Shown in pieces: positions 6,426-13,159 of a stretch of DNA of 36,581 bases. A model generated the notes under the pieces. It was not told where the DNA came from and did not search any database. It saw nothing but the letters and a program-made list of their open reading frames with translations. This stretch comes from Planctomycetia bacterium (GTDB lineage: Bacteria; Planctomycetota; Planctomycetia; Gemmatales; Gemmataceae): the NCBI GenBank assembly GCA_005772955.1, contig SXID01000139.1, forward strand, positions 1 through 36,581, read 5' to 3'. Position numbers and translations under genes: made by a program. How positions within the stretch are numbered: the first letter of the stretch is position 1; every line of letters starts with the position of its first letter.

Positions 6426-9416
6426 TCAGAACCCACGCCCCTGTAGGAGCGCCCTCTCGAGCCTCCCCTTCCAGCGGTCCCGTGAGTCCTCCAGTCTCTT
6501 GAACAGGCCTTCCGGGGAAATGATCCCCTTGAACCCGTTCTCCTTGACCGTGTCGAGGATGGTCTGGTGGGTAGTCTCCACCCGGTTCTCGACGGCCGGT
6601 CCGCAAGCTTCTGTCCATCCAATGATGATGGACTTGGCCTGTTTCCCCGGTTCGTCCGTCCTGTGGGCTTCCTGAAGTGCTTCCCTCAGGTTCTTCCAGG
6701 CGTCGTCCGGGATCCCCAGGACGACGTTCCTGTTGTTGACCTTCATGGAGAACCCCAGTAGTTCCACGGGCCGAACGTTGAGGTCGGTCGGCTTCGTCTT
6801 CTCGCCCTTCTGCCCCTTGAGGTCGAGGCCGACCCCTTGAAGCAGTTGGCGGACGAGTTCGAGCGCCTCCACGCCGTCGGTCTCGTTCTTGACCATGTAC
6901 AGCAGGTTGTCCGCGTACCTGGCCCAGAACGGGATGAGTGCCCTCTCCCGGTCGACGGCGAGGTCGTGCCGGGGGTGCATGTGGGTGTTCAAGAACAGGG
7001 GCGACAGCGGGCACCCCTGCGTGATGCCGACTCCTTTCTGCGGGTGGTGTCGGGCGTCGCGACCCCGGACGATCGCCTCGAGCAGGTTGAGTAGAGGGGC
7101 GGGGTCGTAGTTCGCAGGCTTCGAGCCGTTGATCAGTCGCGTGACGTCTTCCAGCAGCGGGTCGTGGCGGACGCTGGGGAACGCCTGCTTCACGTCGTCG
7201 ATCACAGCGAAGATGATGCCGGTCGCCTCGATGTAGATCTTCACGGCGGCGAGCGCGTCCCAGTGGGACCGGTTCGGGCGGAAGCCGTACGAATTGTTCA
7301 GGAGCTGCGCGTCGAGGTGCGGGGCCAGCGCCCTGTTCAGGGCACCGGCCAGCACCCGGTCAGCGACCGTCCCGACCTCGATCGGGCGGAACTTGCCGTC
7401 GGGCTTGGGCACCTTCACCAACTTCGTCGGCTCGGGACTGTAGGCGCTGTCGAAAACTCGTCTGGAGAGATCGCGGAGGTGGGTGGCCCACTCACGCGGG
7501 GACAGGTCGTACAGGCCGATCCCGTCCTCACCGGCGCCCGGGCCGGCCCCGGCGTTCATCATCTCGTGCAGCACGGCGTACAAGTTGTCGGGGCCGACGA
7601 TGTCCGCGAAGGGCGGCAGGTAGTCGCCGCGCCCCTCGAGCACCTTGAGGGGGGAGTTCTTCTTGCCACTGCGGCGCCGCCGGGAGTAGCCCGAGAACGG
7701 GTTCGGGGGCAGGCGACGGGGCCGGGCGGGCGACAGCGTCAGTAGTGCCGTTGACGGCTGCAGCAGCGCCAAGACAATCGGTTCCGCAGTACCGATGGTG
7801 ACATTCGCGTCCCCCTCGGCGCTGGCGTCGGAGGTATTCCCGCTCTGCTTCACGTCCTTCAACAGGGCGTGGATCGCGTCACCGCGAGGGTGCCGGGCCA
7901 GGTAGCGGCGGAGCTGGTCGAACTCCACCGACTCGGCGATCGACTGCCAGCCGAGACGCCGGTAAGCGGCCCGCCGCTTGCGACCGTTCCGCTCCAGCTC
8001 CCGGTGGAACCTGTCGTCGATGTCGACGAACACCAGCTCCTTGGCCTTCGGGTCCGCCGAGCCGACGTCGATGCTGCCGGGCAGCGGGCCGGTCCCGCCG
8101 TCGGCCCGGATCACGACGTCGAACTCCCCGAGGGGGATCTTCTTCAACCCGTCGAAGGTGCAGACGACGTTGTCGCGGTTCGCCCCGGGCGGCTGGCCCC
8201 AGCCCGGTGTCGTTCGGCCCGACGAAGGTCCGGGCCGGAGCCCGCGTCCGGTCCCGGCCCAGCCGGGCAACATCGAGAGGAGCGTGTTCCCGTGGGTCGC
8301 GTTCTCGACCACCACGGCGACCCGGTACCCGCCTCCCGCCCGGTCGGTGAGCGAAGGGAGCTTGTTGCCCAGCCCTTTCGGCAACAGGTTCGCGATGGCC
8401 CTACGGTCGCCGGCGCACAAGGCGGTGGCGACGTCGGCGATCCTGCGGTTGCGTTCCAGGTTCGACCAGACGCCCAACTCCTTCACCTTCGCGGGGGACA
8501 GGCCCGGCTTGAGCCCGCTCCCCTTGTACGGCACCGACCCGTACACCACCGCCCGGTCGGTCACGCCGTGGCGGCCGACCCGCACCTCGGCGAGCCCGTA
8601 GATCTTCGTGAGCCGGTCGAGGTCGGCCGCCGGCACGCGGGCCTTGTCCGACAGCAAGCCGACCAGCCGCCCGGGCCTGGCGCACTCGATGGCCGTCAGA
8701 GCCCGCTTCTCCAGCCCCTCCAGCACGTCGAGCACGATGACGATGTCGCGGCGCTGGAGCAGCGCGTCGTCGTGGGCCAACCCGGCGAACGTGCCGACGG
8801 CCACTTGGTTACGAAGTGCCCCTTCGCGGTCGATCCGGGGCCGGGGGAACTCCCCCTGGCGGGGGCCGCTGAACGTCGTCACGTCCAACCCGGCCTCGCG
8901 GGCCATCGCCGCGAACGCGTCGACCTGTCCCTCCGTCTTGGCGACCACGGCGACGGTCTTGTCCTTGAAGGCCAGCGGAATCTGCACCGCCAGCCGCAGC
9001 CGATCGACGGACTGCGGGTTGTACCGGACGATGAGCCACGGCTCGCGGGCGATCGCGCGGATCATCCCGGCGTCGGGGCAGAGCTGCGGGTCGAGGGCGG
9101 CCGGCACCCACGGGGCCGGGGCCGGCATGCGGACCTTACCACCGGCGGCACGGACGAGTTCGGCCGCGAGGGGGGCCAGCGGAAGCGGACCGGTCGCGCA
9201 GGGCGTGCCGGCGAGATCCTCGCCCGGAGTGAACAGCGTCCCCGTCTCCCACTTCAGCCGCAGCGGCGACCTCGCATCCGCAGCGACCACCTCGCGGGCG
9301 GTCAACACGTTCAGCCCGGACAGCGGCGGGTAGACGGCCGCCCCCGTCTCGGCGGTCCGGATCGTGACCATCGCCGCCGTGGTGCTGTTGCCGGTGGTGT
9401 TCGTGTTGAGCGGCAT
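6426..9416 (-). CDS. Fusion protein: degenerate SF2-helicase-like half plus reverse transcriptase (YADN)
   Basis: 996 residues from the ATG at 9416. The C-terminal reverse transcriptase (about 655-935) shows RPIEVGTVADRVLAGAL (677-693), YGFRPNRS (710-717, as in group II-intron-type enzymes), motif A IDDVKQAFPSV (D741 the expected metal ligand), motif B GITQGCPLSPLFLN, motif C YADN (834-837) instead of YADD, motif E LLGFSM and a thumb-like IIIGW. No maturase-type extension or HNH domain follows.

Residues about 120-490 follow the layout of two RecA lobes of an SF2 helicase. There is KTVAVVAKTEGQ (motif Ia region), DIVIVLDVLEG where DExx should be, GLLSDKA where TAT should be, a YRVAVVVENATHGNTLLSML strand pair, and LVFVDIDDRF followed by an Arg-rich AYRRLGW end. 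Walker A is absent at its expected place, so this half is probably not an ATPase. Start is uncertain: the frame continues upstream through an Asn-rich tract, broken by one TAG at 9537. Confidence 0.8.
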   Translation of the reverse strand: MPLNTNTTGNSTTAAMVTIRTAETGAAVYPPLSGLNVLTAREVVAADARSPLRLKWETGTLFTPGEDLAGTPCATGPLPLAPLAAELVRAAGGKVRMPAPAPWVPAALDPQLCPDAGMIRAIAREPWLIVRYNPQSVDRLRLAVQIPLAFKDKTVAVVAKTEGQVDAFAAMAREAGLDVTTFSGPRQGEFPRPRIDREGALRNQVAVGTFAGLAHDDALLQRRDIVIVLDVLEGLEKRALTAIECARPGRLVGLLSDKARVPAADLDRLTKIYGLAEVRVGRHGVTDRAVVYGSVPYKGSGLKPGLSPAKVKELGVWSNLERNRRIADVATALCAGDRRAIANLLPKGLGNKLPSLTDRAGGGYRVAVVVENATHGNTLLSMLPGWAGTGRGLRPGPSSGRTTPGWGQPPGANRDNVVCTFDGLKKIPLGEFDVVIRADGGTGPLPGSIDVGSADPKAKELVFVDIDDRFHRELERNGRKRRAAYRRLGWQSIAESVEFDQLRRYLARHPRGDAIHALLKDVKQSGNTSDASAEGDANVTIGTAEPIVLALLQPSTALLTLSPARPRRLPPNPFSGYSRRRRSGKKNSPLKVLEGRGDYLPPFADIVGPDNLYAVLHEMMNAGAGPGAGEDGIGLYDLSPREWATHLRDLSRRVFDSAYSPEPTKLVKVPKPDGKFRPIEVGTVADRVLAGALNRALAPHLDAQLLNNSYGFRPNRSHWDALAAVKIYIEATGIIFAVIDDVKQAFPSVRHDPLLEDVTRLINGSKPANYDPAPLLNLLEAIVRGRDARHHPQKGVGITQGCPLSPLFLNTHMHPRHDLAVDRERALIPFWARYADNLLYMVKNETDGVEALELVRQLLQGVGLDLKGQKGEKTKPTDLNVRPVELLGFSMKVNNRNVVLGIPDDAWKNLREALQEAHRTDEPGKQAKSIIIGWTEACGPAVENRVETTHQTILDTVKENGFKGIISPEGLFKRLEDSRDRWKGRLERALLQGRGF

Positions 9417-9692
9417 GTTCTTCTGCGTCGTCCCGTTCTTGTAGTCGGTGTCGTTCTTGGCGCTGAACCTGATCGTGGTGTCGAGCCCGCTCTCGTGGTT
9501 TGTGCTGCCGGTGATGTTCTTGTTCGGCGTGCTCTTCTACGACACCGCGTTCCTGCAGTCGGTCAGGTTCTCGGCGTCGAACACGTTCCGGATGTGGAAC
9601 CTGTTCTTGTGGTTGATGCCGTCGGCGGTGTTCATCGTGTACCCGATGGTCTTGGTGTTCGTGGGGCTGAACGCGTTCTCGTGGTTCACCAG
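9399..9692. repeat. Degenerate 18-bp tandem array at the 5' end of the reverse-transcriptase gene
   Basis: On the plus strand, units begin with GTTC at 9399, 9417, 9435 and 9453, decaying at 9471 and 9489. A second block has units at 9549, 9567, 9585, 9603, 9621, 9639, 9657 and 9675, where six of eight start GTTC. The two blocks are separated by 24 bp beyond phase, which keeps the reading frame. On the minus strand each unit reads as a hexapeptide ending in Asn, such as RFHIRN, VFDAEN, LTDCRN, RFSAKN, DTDYKN, GTTQKN. The first unit lies inside the reverse-transcriptase codons. Interiors of the units are strongly diverged, so this is not a simple recent duplication. Confidence 0.75.
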
Positions 9693-9833
9693 GCCCTCCA
9701 ACTGTGCCGGGCCGCCGTCCGCCTCGACGCCCGCGTCCGGCAACGCGGCTATCCACTGCGAGAGGGATCTCGTTGGACGGCGGACGCAGCGCCGCAGCTC
9801 GGTCCGGCTCACCCGACCTTGCGCCGCAGCCAC
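9537..9833 (-). CDS. Asn-rich open frame, possible detached N-terminus of the helicase/RT protein
   Basis: Reads from a GTG at 9833, which overlaps the end of the ParB-like gene by 25 bp, to a TAG at 9537. About 98 residues: an Arg-rich start, then the hexapeptide Asn repeats of the 18-bp array. It is in the same frame as the helicase/RT gene, and the TAG is the only stop between them. It may be the true N-terminus of a longer protein disabled by one substitution, a separate short peptide, or non-coding repeat DNA. I cannot decide from one sequence. Confidence 0.3.
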   Translation of the reverse strand: MAAAQGRVSRTELRRCVRRPTRSLSQWIAALPDAGVEADGGPAQLEGLVNHENAFSPTNTKTIGYTMNTADGINHKNRFHIRNVFDAENLTDCRNAVS

Positions 9834-10681
9834 GCGATGAACTCCTCGGCCTTCTGCAGCGAGCGATCCTGCTCGCGGGTCAACGCGGGCGGCTCCTTCG
9901 ACCTCTCCAACAACTTTAACCAGCGGTTCAGGGACTTCACCAGGCCGACGACGGTGTCCTTGTTCGGCCCGGGCTCTCCGCCGTCGGTTCTCCCCGCTTC
10001 GTTATCGCCGAGGTGCCGTTTCAGGACGTCAACCAAGGCGTGGCCGGCGAGCAGTTCGTTCTCGAAGCTGCGGGCGACCTCGGCCCCGGCCGCGACCACC
10101 TTCAGTACGTCGTCGAGGTCCATGTGGCCGGCCAGGAACAGGCGCCGCACCTCGGCCGGGGCGTCGAGCGCCCGGGCGTAGCGGCGGAGGGTGGTCTTCG
10201 ACACGCCGAACACCTCCCCCCACATCGCGTTCAGTCGCTCGGACCGCTGCACGCCGTACTTCTTCTTGTGCGTTCTCCTGTCGTTCCGCGTGTTCTGCTT
10301 GGGCAGCTTTCCGATCGCCTCCTCGGCCACGAGGTAGGCCCGGCCCATTGCCAGCTCGTTCCTCGTCACCGGTAAGAGGTCCTTCGCCGCGTGCATCTGC
10401 ACCACGGCGGGGTCCTCGTCGGCCGCAATCACGGGCACGACGTTCACCGCCTCGTAGCCCCGCTCGACGGCGGCCAAGTGGTCCATGACGCCGACGACCA
10501 CGAACCCGCCGGCGGTGCCGATCCGGCCGCGAAGCGGGGGGGCGGGGACGAACTCGCGGAACGTGGCGTCGTTCAGCAGGGTCGTGGCCGCCGGCGGGAC
10601 GCAGAGGGTGGTGACCGGGGCCGAGTGGCCCCGGCTTGGACTTTTCGACACGAGCGCCTCCATCAAGGCGTACAGGAACAC
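9809..10681 (-). CDS. ParB-like partition/regulatory protein
   Basis: 290 residues from a GTG at 10681; an ATG at 10663 is an alternative, and neither has a clear ribosome binding site. Residues about 57-125 read GGFVVVGVMDHLAAVERGYE, then a V-P-V strand, an acidic stretch and a helix. This matches the ParB/Spo0J N-terminal fold, where G-x-R-R-x-x-A is usual, but here the Arg box is replaced by VMDHLAA. A helix-turn-helix follows (VFGVSKTTLRRYARALD, about 157-173) with an APAEVRRLFLAGHMDLDD segment like the ParB linker after its HTH. The CTP- and Arg-contacting residues look altered, so it may bind DNA without acting as a clamp. Downstream it runs into the Asn-rich tract and the RT gene. The gene upstream is DUF3102-like, a pairing common on mobile elements. 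The family call is moderate. Confidence 0.55.
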   Translation of the reverse strand: MFLYALMEALVSKSPSRGHSAPVTTLCVPPAATTLLNDATFREFVPAPPLRGRIGTAGGFVVVGVMDHLAAVERGYEAVNVVPVIAADEDPAVVQMHAAKDLLPVTRNELAMGRAYLVAEEAIGKLPKQNTRNDRRTHKKKYGVQRSERLNAMWGEVFGVSKTTLRRYARALDAPAEVRRLFLAGHMDLDDVLKVVAAGAEVARSFENELLAGHALVDVLKRHLGDNEAGRTDGGEPGPNKDTVVGLVKSLNRWLKLLERSKEPPALTREQDRSLQKAEEFIAWLRRKVG

Positions 10682-10763
10682 GCCGGGTGTGAAGCCGGGC
10701 GGAGAACGCGATCAGCCTCGAGAGTTCATCCTCTCGAAGGCCACCGGTCCGGGTCGGACACGA

Positions 10764-11681
10764 CTACAGCTGGCGCCGCACCTTGGCGGTCGCGTCCGCC
10801 AACTTCCTCAGCCTCCCGACCAGCGCCCGGCGCTCGTCGGCCGCCAGCCGCTTGGCCTTGCGGACGAACGTGTCCCAGCCGGGCTGCCCGTCGGCGGGCA
10901 TGACGGCGAGCAGGCGGTCGATCGCCTCGACCAGTTCGTCGGGGCCGACCGACTCGGACCGGACCAGCGGGGCCGATGGAACGGCCCCGGGCTTCGTACC
11001 GTTTGTTTCGTCCCCGCCCCGCACGCCCTCGCGGGATTTCGTGGCCCGGCCGGCCGGCTCCGCCCTGATAGGGGCCGAGGGCGACGAAGCCGCGTCACGT
11101 CCCTCGAGCGAATCCGCCGCCGCCCCGTGGGTGGGCGTATCGTCGGGCCTGGCCGCGTCCGAGTTGCACTTCTCCAACGGGGACGCTTCCACGGCGGCGG
11201 CCGCGTGACGGGCCTTGATCGCCTTGGCGACTGCCGGGGTGATCTTCTCGCCCTTCGCGGCCATCCCCACGGCTTCCTCCCGGGCCGCCTCCGGGGTGTC
11301 GTCAGCAGCCAGGGCGTACAGGGCGGTGAGCACGAATTCCGCATTGTGCGGAATATCGCCGAACCGCTCCGCGATCTTCATGAGCCGCTCGGCCGTGTCC
11401 GCCGACAGGGTGCCCTCGTCCCGCAGCCACGCCAGGAACCGGCCGTGGCCGAGGATCCCCTTGACCGCCCGGAGCTTCCGCCCCACGGCCAAGGCGTCCC
11501 GGGCCGTGCGGCGCACGAAGTTCGACACCTCGCTCGCGCAATCCTTCACCACCGCCCGCTCGCCGCTCGTCAGCGTGCCGAGGTCGAAGGCGGCATTCTC
11601 GCCCCCGGTGAGCGACTGCATCGGTTGCACGCCCCCCTCCATCTTGGTTCGGTCCTCCACCGCCTTCAGCAACGCCGACAT
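10764..11681 (-). CDS. DUF3102 domain protein
   Basis: 305 residues from 11681. The segment at about 55-110 (ARDALAVGRKLRAVKGILGH, then GRFLAWLRDEG and LSADTAERLMKIAERF) fits DUF3102: a long helix, an H-G-x-F/W turn, and a helix pair that resembles a DNA-binding HTH. A low-complexity linker rich in Ala, Pro and Ser (about 165-240) leads to a conserved-looking tail (DELVEAIDRLLAVMPADGQP) ending in basic helices. It lies 82 bp upstream of the ParB-like gene and downstream of the DUF1580-like gene on the same strand. It resembles the protein at 5475-6191 in its core domain, so the element carries two of this type. A regulatory or replication-linked role is inferred. Confidence 0.65.
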   Translation of the reverse strand: MSALLKAVEDRTKMEGGVQPMQSLTGGENAAFDLGTLTSGERAVVKDCASEVSNFVRRTARDALAVGRKLRAVKGILGHGRFLAWLRDEGTLSADTAERLMKIAERFGDIPHNAEFVLTALYALAADDTPEAAREEAVGMAAKGEKITPAVAKAIKARHAAAAVEASPLEKCNSDAARPDDTPTHGAAADSLEGRDAASSPSAPIRAEPAGRATKSREGVRGGDETNGTKPGAVPSAPLVRSESVGPDELVEAIDRLLAVMPADGQPGWDTFVRKAKRLAADERRALVGRLRKLADATAKVRRQL

Positions 11682-11739
11682 GTCGATGCTCCACTTGCGA
11701 GCAGGTTTGGTTGTGAGTGGTTGTTCCAGACCACCGGGT

Positions 11740-12081
11740 TCAGGCTCCGCGACGGGCGAGTTCTTGGGCGGCGCGCTGGCTCGCCCGGCTGCGCTCTTCC
11801 ACCGTCTTCTGCTGCGGGACCGTGGGCTGCCCCGCCGGCTCGGCGGCCAGGGCCGAGAAAAAGTTGTCGAGGTCCGAGGGTGAAATCATCCACCGTGATC
11901 CCACGCGGATCGCGCGCAGGCGAACCCGCTTTCCGTCGCGGGCGGGGCAGCCGGACAGGATCCAGCGGGTGACTGTACTGGGCCGGACGTGCCGGGCACC
12001 CCGCGCCCCGGGCAGGCGACGGCAGATCTGCGAAACAGTAAGGAGTTCGGTGGGGAGGCTGGGGTCGGGCTCACCGGTCAC
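11740..12081 (-). CDS. DUF1580-like small DNA-binding protein (excisionase-like)
   Basis: 113 residues from 12081. The pattern LLTVSQICRRLPG, then RPSTVTRWILSGC, then LRAIRVGSRWMISPSDLDNF, is a winged HTH of the MerR/excisionase type, and resembles DUF1580, a planctomycete family found beside integrases. Family knowledge: such proteins bend DNA or set the direction of site-specific recombination, or regulate the element. Its start overlaps the stop of the preceding small gene by 4 bp, so the two are translationally coupled. The tail is Gln/Arg-rich. Confidence 0.7.
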   Translation of the reverse strand: MTGEPDPSLPTELLTVSQICRRLPGARGARHVRPSTVTRWILSGCPARDGKRVRLRAIRVGSRWMISPSDLDNFFSALAAEPAGQPTVPQQKTVEERSRASQRAAQELARRGA

Positions 12082-12329
12082 GAGCGCACCGCCTTCCCCG
12101 TCGCCGTCGGTGTCAGGGCCTGCACGGGTACTTCCGCTTCAGTTTCACCGGCCTCGATGAATTTGATGTGGATCCCGACCTCTCTCAACCGGTCCAGGCA
12201 GAGCAGGTACAGGACGTAATCGCCGCTGCGTCGCGCCGAGAACAGCGACGCGAGCAGGTAGGCGGGGGACCGGTCGATGTCAGTTTTTCGCGGGTGTGGT
12301 CGTTCGGACGTGGTCTGAGTGGTCGGCAT
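12078..12329 (-). CDS. Small hypothetical protein coupled to the DUF1580-like gene
   Basis: 83 residues. The core reads SPAYLLASLFSARRSGDYVL, then LYLLCLDRLREVGIHIKF, two helices without a membrane-like run long enough for a true transmembrane segment. The 4-bp stop/start overlap with the next gene is the main support that it is translated. I do not recognise a family. A small partner or regulator of the element is possible. Confidence 0.5.
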   Translation of the reverse strand: MPTTQTTSERPHPRKTDIDRSPAYLLASLFSARRSGDYVLYLLCLDRLREVGIHIKFIEAGETEAEVPVQALTPTATGKAVRS

Positions 12330-12341
12330 GAGACGCCCCCC

Positions 12342-12373
12342 GGTGAGGGACGCGTGAATTGCGTCCCCTCACC
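12342..12373 (-). terminator. Hairpin between two element genes, probable terminator
   Basis: Arms 12342-12353 and 12361-12373 pair over 12 bp with one bulged base and a 7-nt loop. It sits after the stop of the HTH gene at 12411 and before the start at 12329. No U-run follows on the minus strand, so termination is likely but not certain. Two copies of TGTCCCAA lie beside it (about 12378-12395). Confidence 0.45.
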
Positions 12374-12410
12374 TATGGCAGGTGTCCCAAAGTGTCCCAA
12401 CGAACGGCTC

Positions 12411-12971
12411 TCACCAGTGATCGGATTCGGCGTCGAGTCTCTGCTCCTCGATCAACCTTGCGATCTCCTGGGCTTCGACAATGTGAGCCGGATCGTCTGC
12501 GGTGTGATCCCGAACACATGCGATCATCTCGTCGGTGAGCTGACGCACCCGCAGCTCGCCCGTGTCGTCCCACTTGCACCGGGCGGAGTAGGCGATCCAC
12601 GCTTCGCACCGCGTGAGGGTCGATTTCGGTATTCCGGTCGCCTTGCTGGCCTTGCGGACTGATATCACCGCTTTCGGATCCTCGAGGGTGCGCGCCTTGA
12701 TGTACTCGGCGACGGCGATCTCGCGGGCAAGGCGTGATCGCTCTGCCGACTTGGTCAGCGTGTTGATTGCGGAAATCGTAACAGTACTGTCCGGCGCAAT
12801 CTCCACGATCATCTCGTTCGCGTCAGCCGAGTAGGCCGTGGCCGACTGCACGAACAAACCGCTTCGGCGGAGGCTACTTGCCAAGACGTACGCCGTGTCA
12901 CAAAAGTCGAGGTCCATCGACTGTTCGGCACATCTGCTCGTCTGGTTACTGGCATGATTCGCGGTCGCCAC
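12411..12971 (-). CDS. Hypothetical HTH protein, lower-GC than its neighbours
   Basis: 186 residues from a GTG at 12971, which has AAGGGG about 9 nt upstream; an ATG at 12917 is the alternative. The N-terminal half looks like a small beta-rich domain (SATAYSADANEMIVEIAPDS). The middle has a helix-turn-helix, SVRKASKATGIPKSTLTRCE (about 103-122). The C-terminal part is acidic. The gene is visibly poorer in GC and has less biased codons than its neighbours, consistent with recent acquisition. Not recognised as a named family; probably a DNA-binding accessory protein of the element. Confidence 0.55.
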   Translation of the reverse strand: MATANHASNQTSRCAEQSMDLDFCDTAYVLASSLRRSGLFVQSATAYSADANEMIVEIAPDSTVTISAINTLTKSAERSRLAREIAVAEYIKARTLEDPKAVISVRKASKATGIPKSTLTRCEAWIAYSARCKWDDTGELRVRQLTDEMIACVRDHTADDPAHIVEAQEIARLIEEQRLDAESDHW

Positions 12972-13078
12972 TTATCGGCCCCTTGGGTTCTTCGGCTGGC
13001 GTGCCACCGCTTTACACGTCGAAGGTGATCGGAGTAAGGGGACAGCCTCGACCCATTGCCCGACTTGGCAGGATGGTT

Positions 13079-13119
13079 GGGTCTGAACACGCGGGAGAAG
13101 CCATCGCGTGTTCAGACCC
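13079..13119. repeat. 15-bp perfect inverted repeat downstream of the integrase
   Basis: GGGTCTGAACACGCG (13079-13093) and its exact complement (13105-13119) flank an 11-nt loop. It lies 41 bp after the integrase stop. It could be the integrase terminator, although no T-run follows on the minus strand, or a recombinase or excisionase binding site. Confidence 0.6.
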
Positions 13120-13159
13120 GAGCCGTGGATGATTGCCCCAAAAGCCAGGCGACAATATT

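Noticed and set aside
9399-9692. CRISPR array
   Set aside because: Units are 18 bp, contiguous and degenerate with no spacers, and no cas genes are near.
9399-9692. Classical diversity-generating retroelement (template/variable repeat pair)
   Set aside because: No second near-identical copy differing only at adenines was seen in the window, no C-type-lectin target gene, and the RT has no DGR-type neighbours. The idea remains open only as a comparison test.
6192-9833. Group II intron
   Set aside because: The RT lacks maturase and endonuclease domains, and I could not find domain V or intron-end signals around it.
9448-9840. 130-residue hydrophobic plus-strand frame
   Set aside because: It looks like a membrane protein only because AAC and AAG codons of the Asn-rich array read as Val and Leu on the other strand. 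No start signal or family similarity.
7869-10181. 770-residue plus-strand frame opposite the RT gene
   Set aside because: It is antisense to the RT and ParB-like genes in all its length, has the Arg/Pro/Val composition expected from GC-rich antisense, and shows no family motif.
12168-12662. Plus-strand frame of 164 residues
   Set aside because: Opposite two minus-strand genes, no motif, no ribosome binding site.
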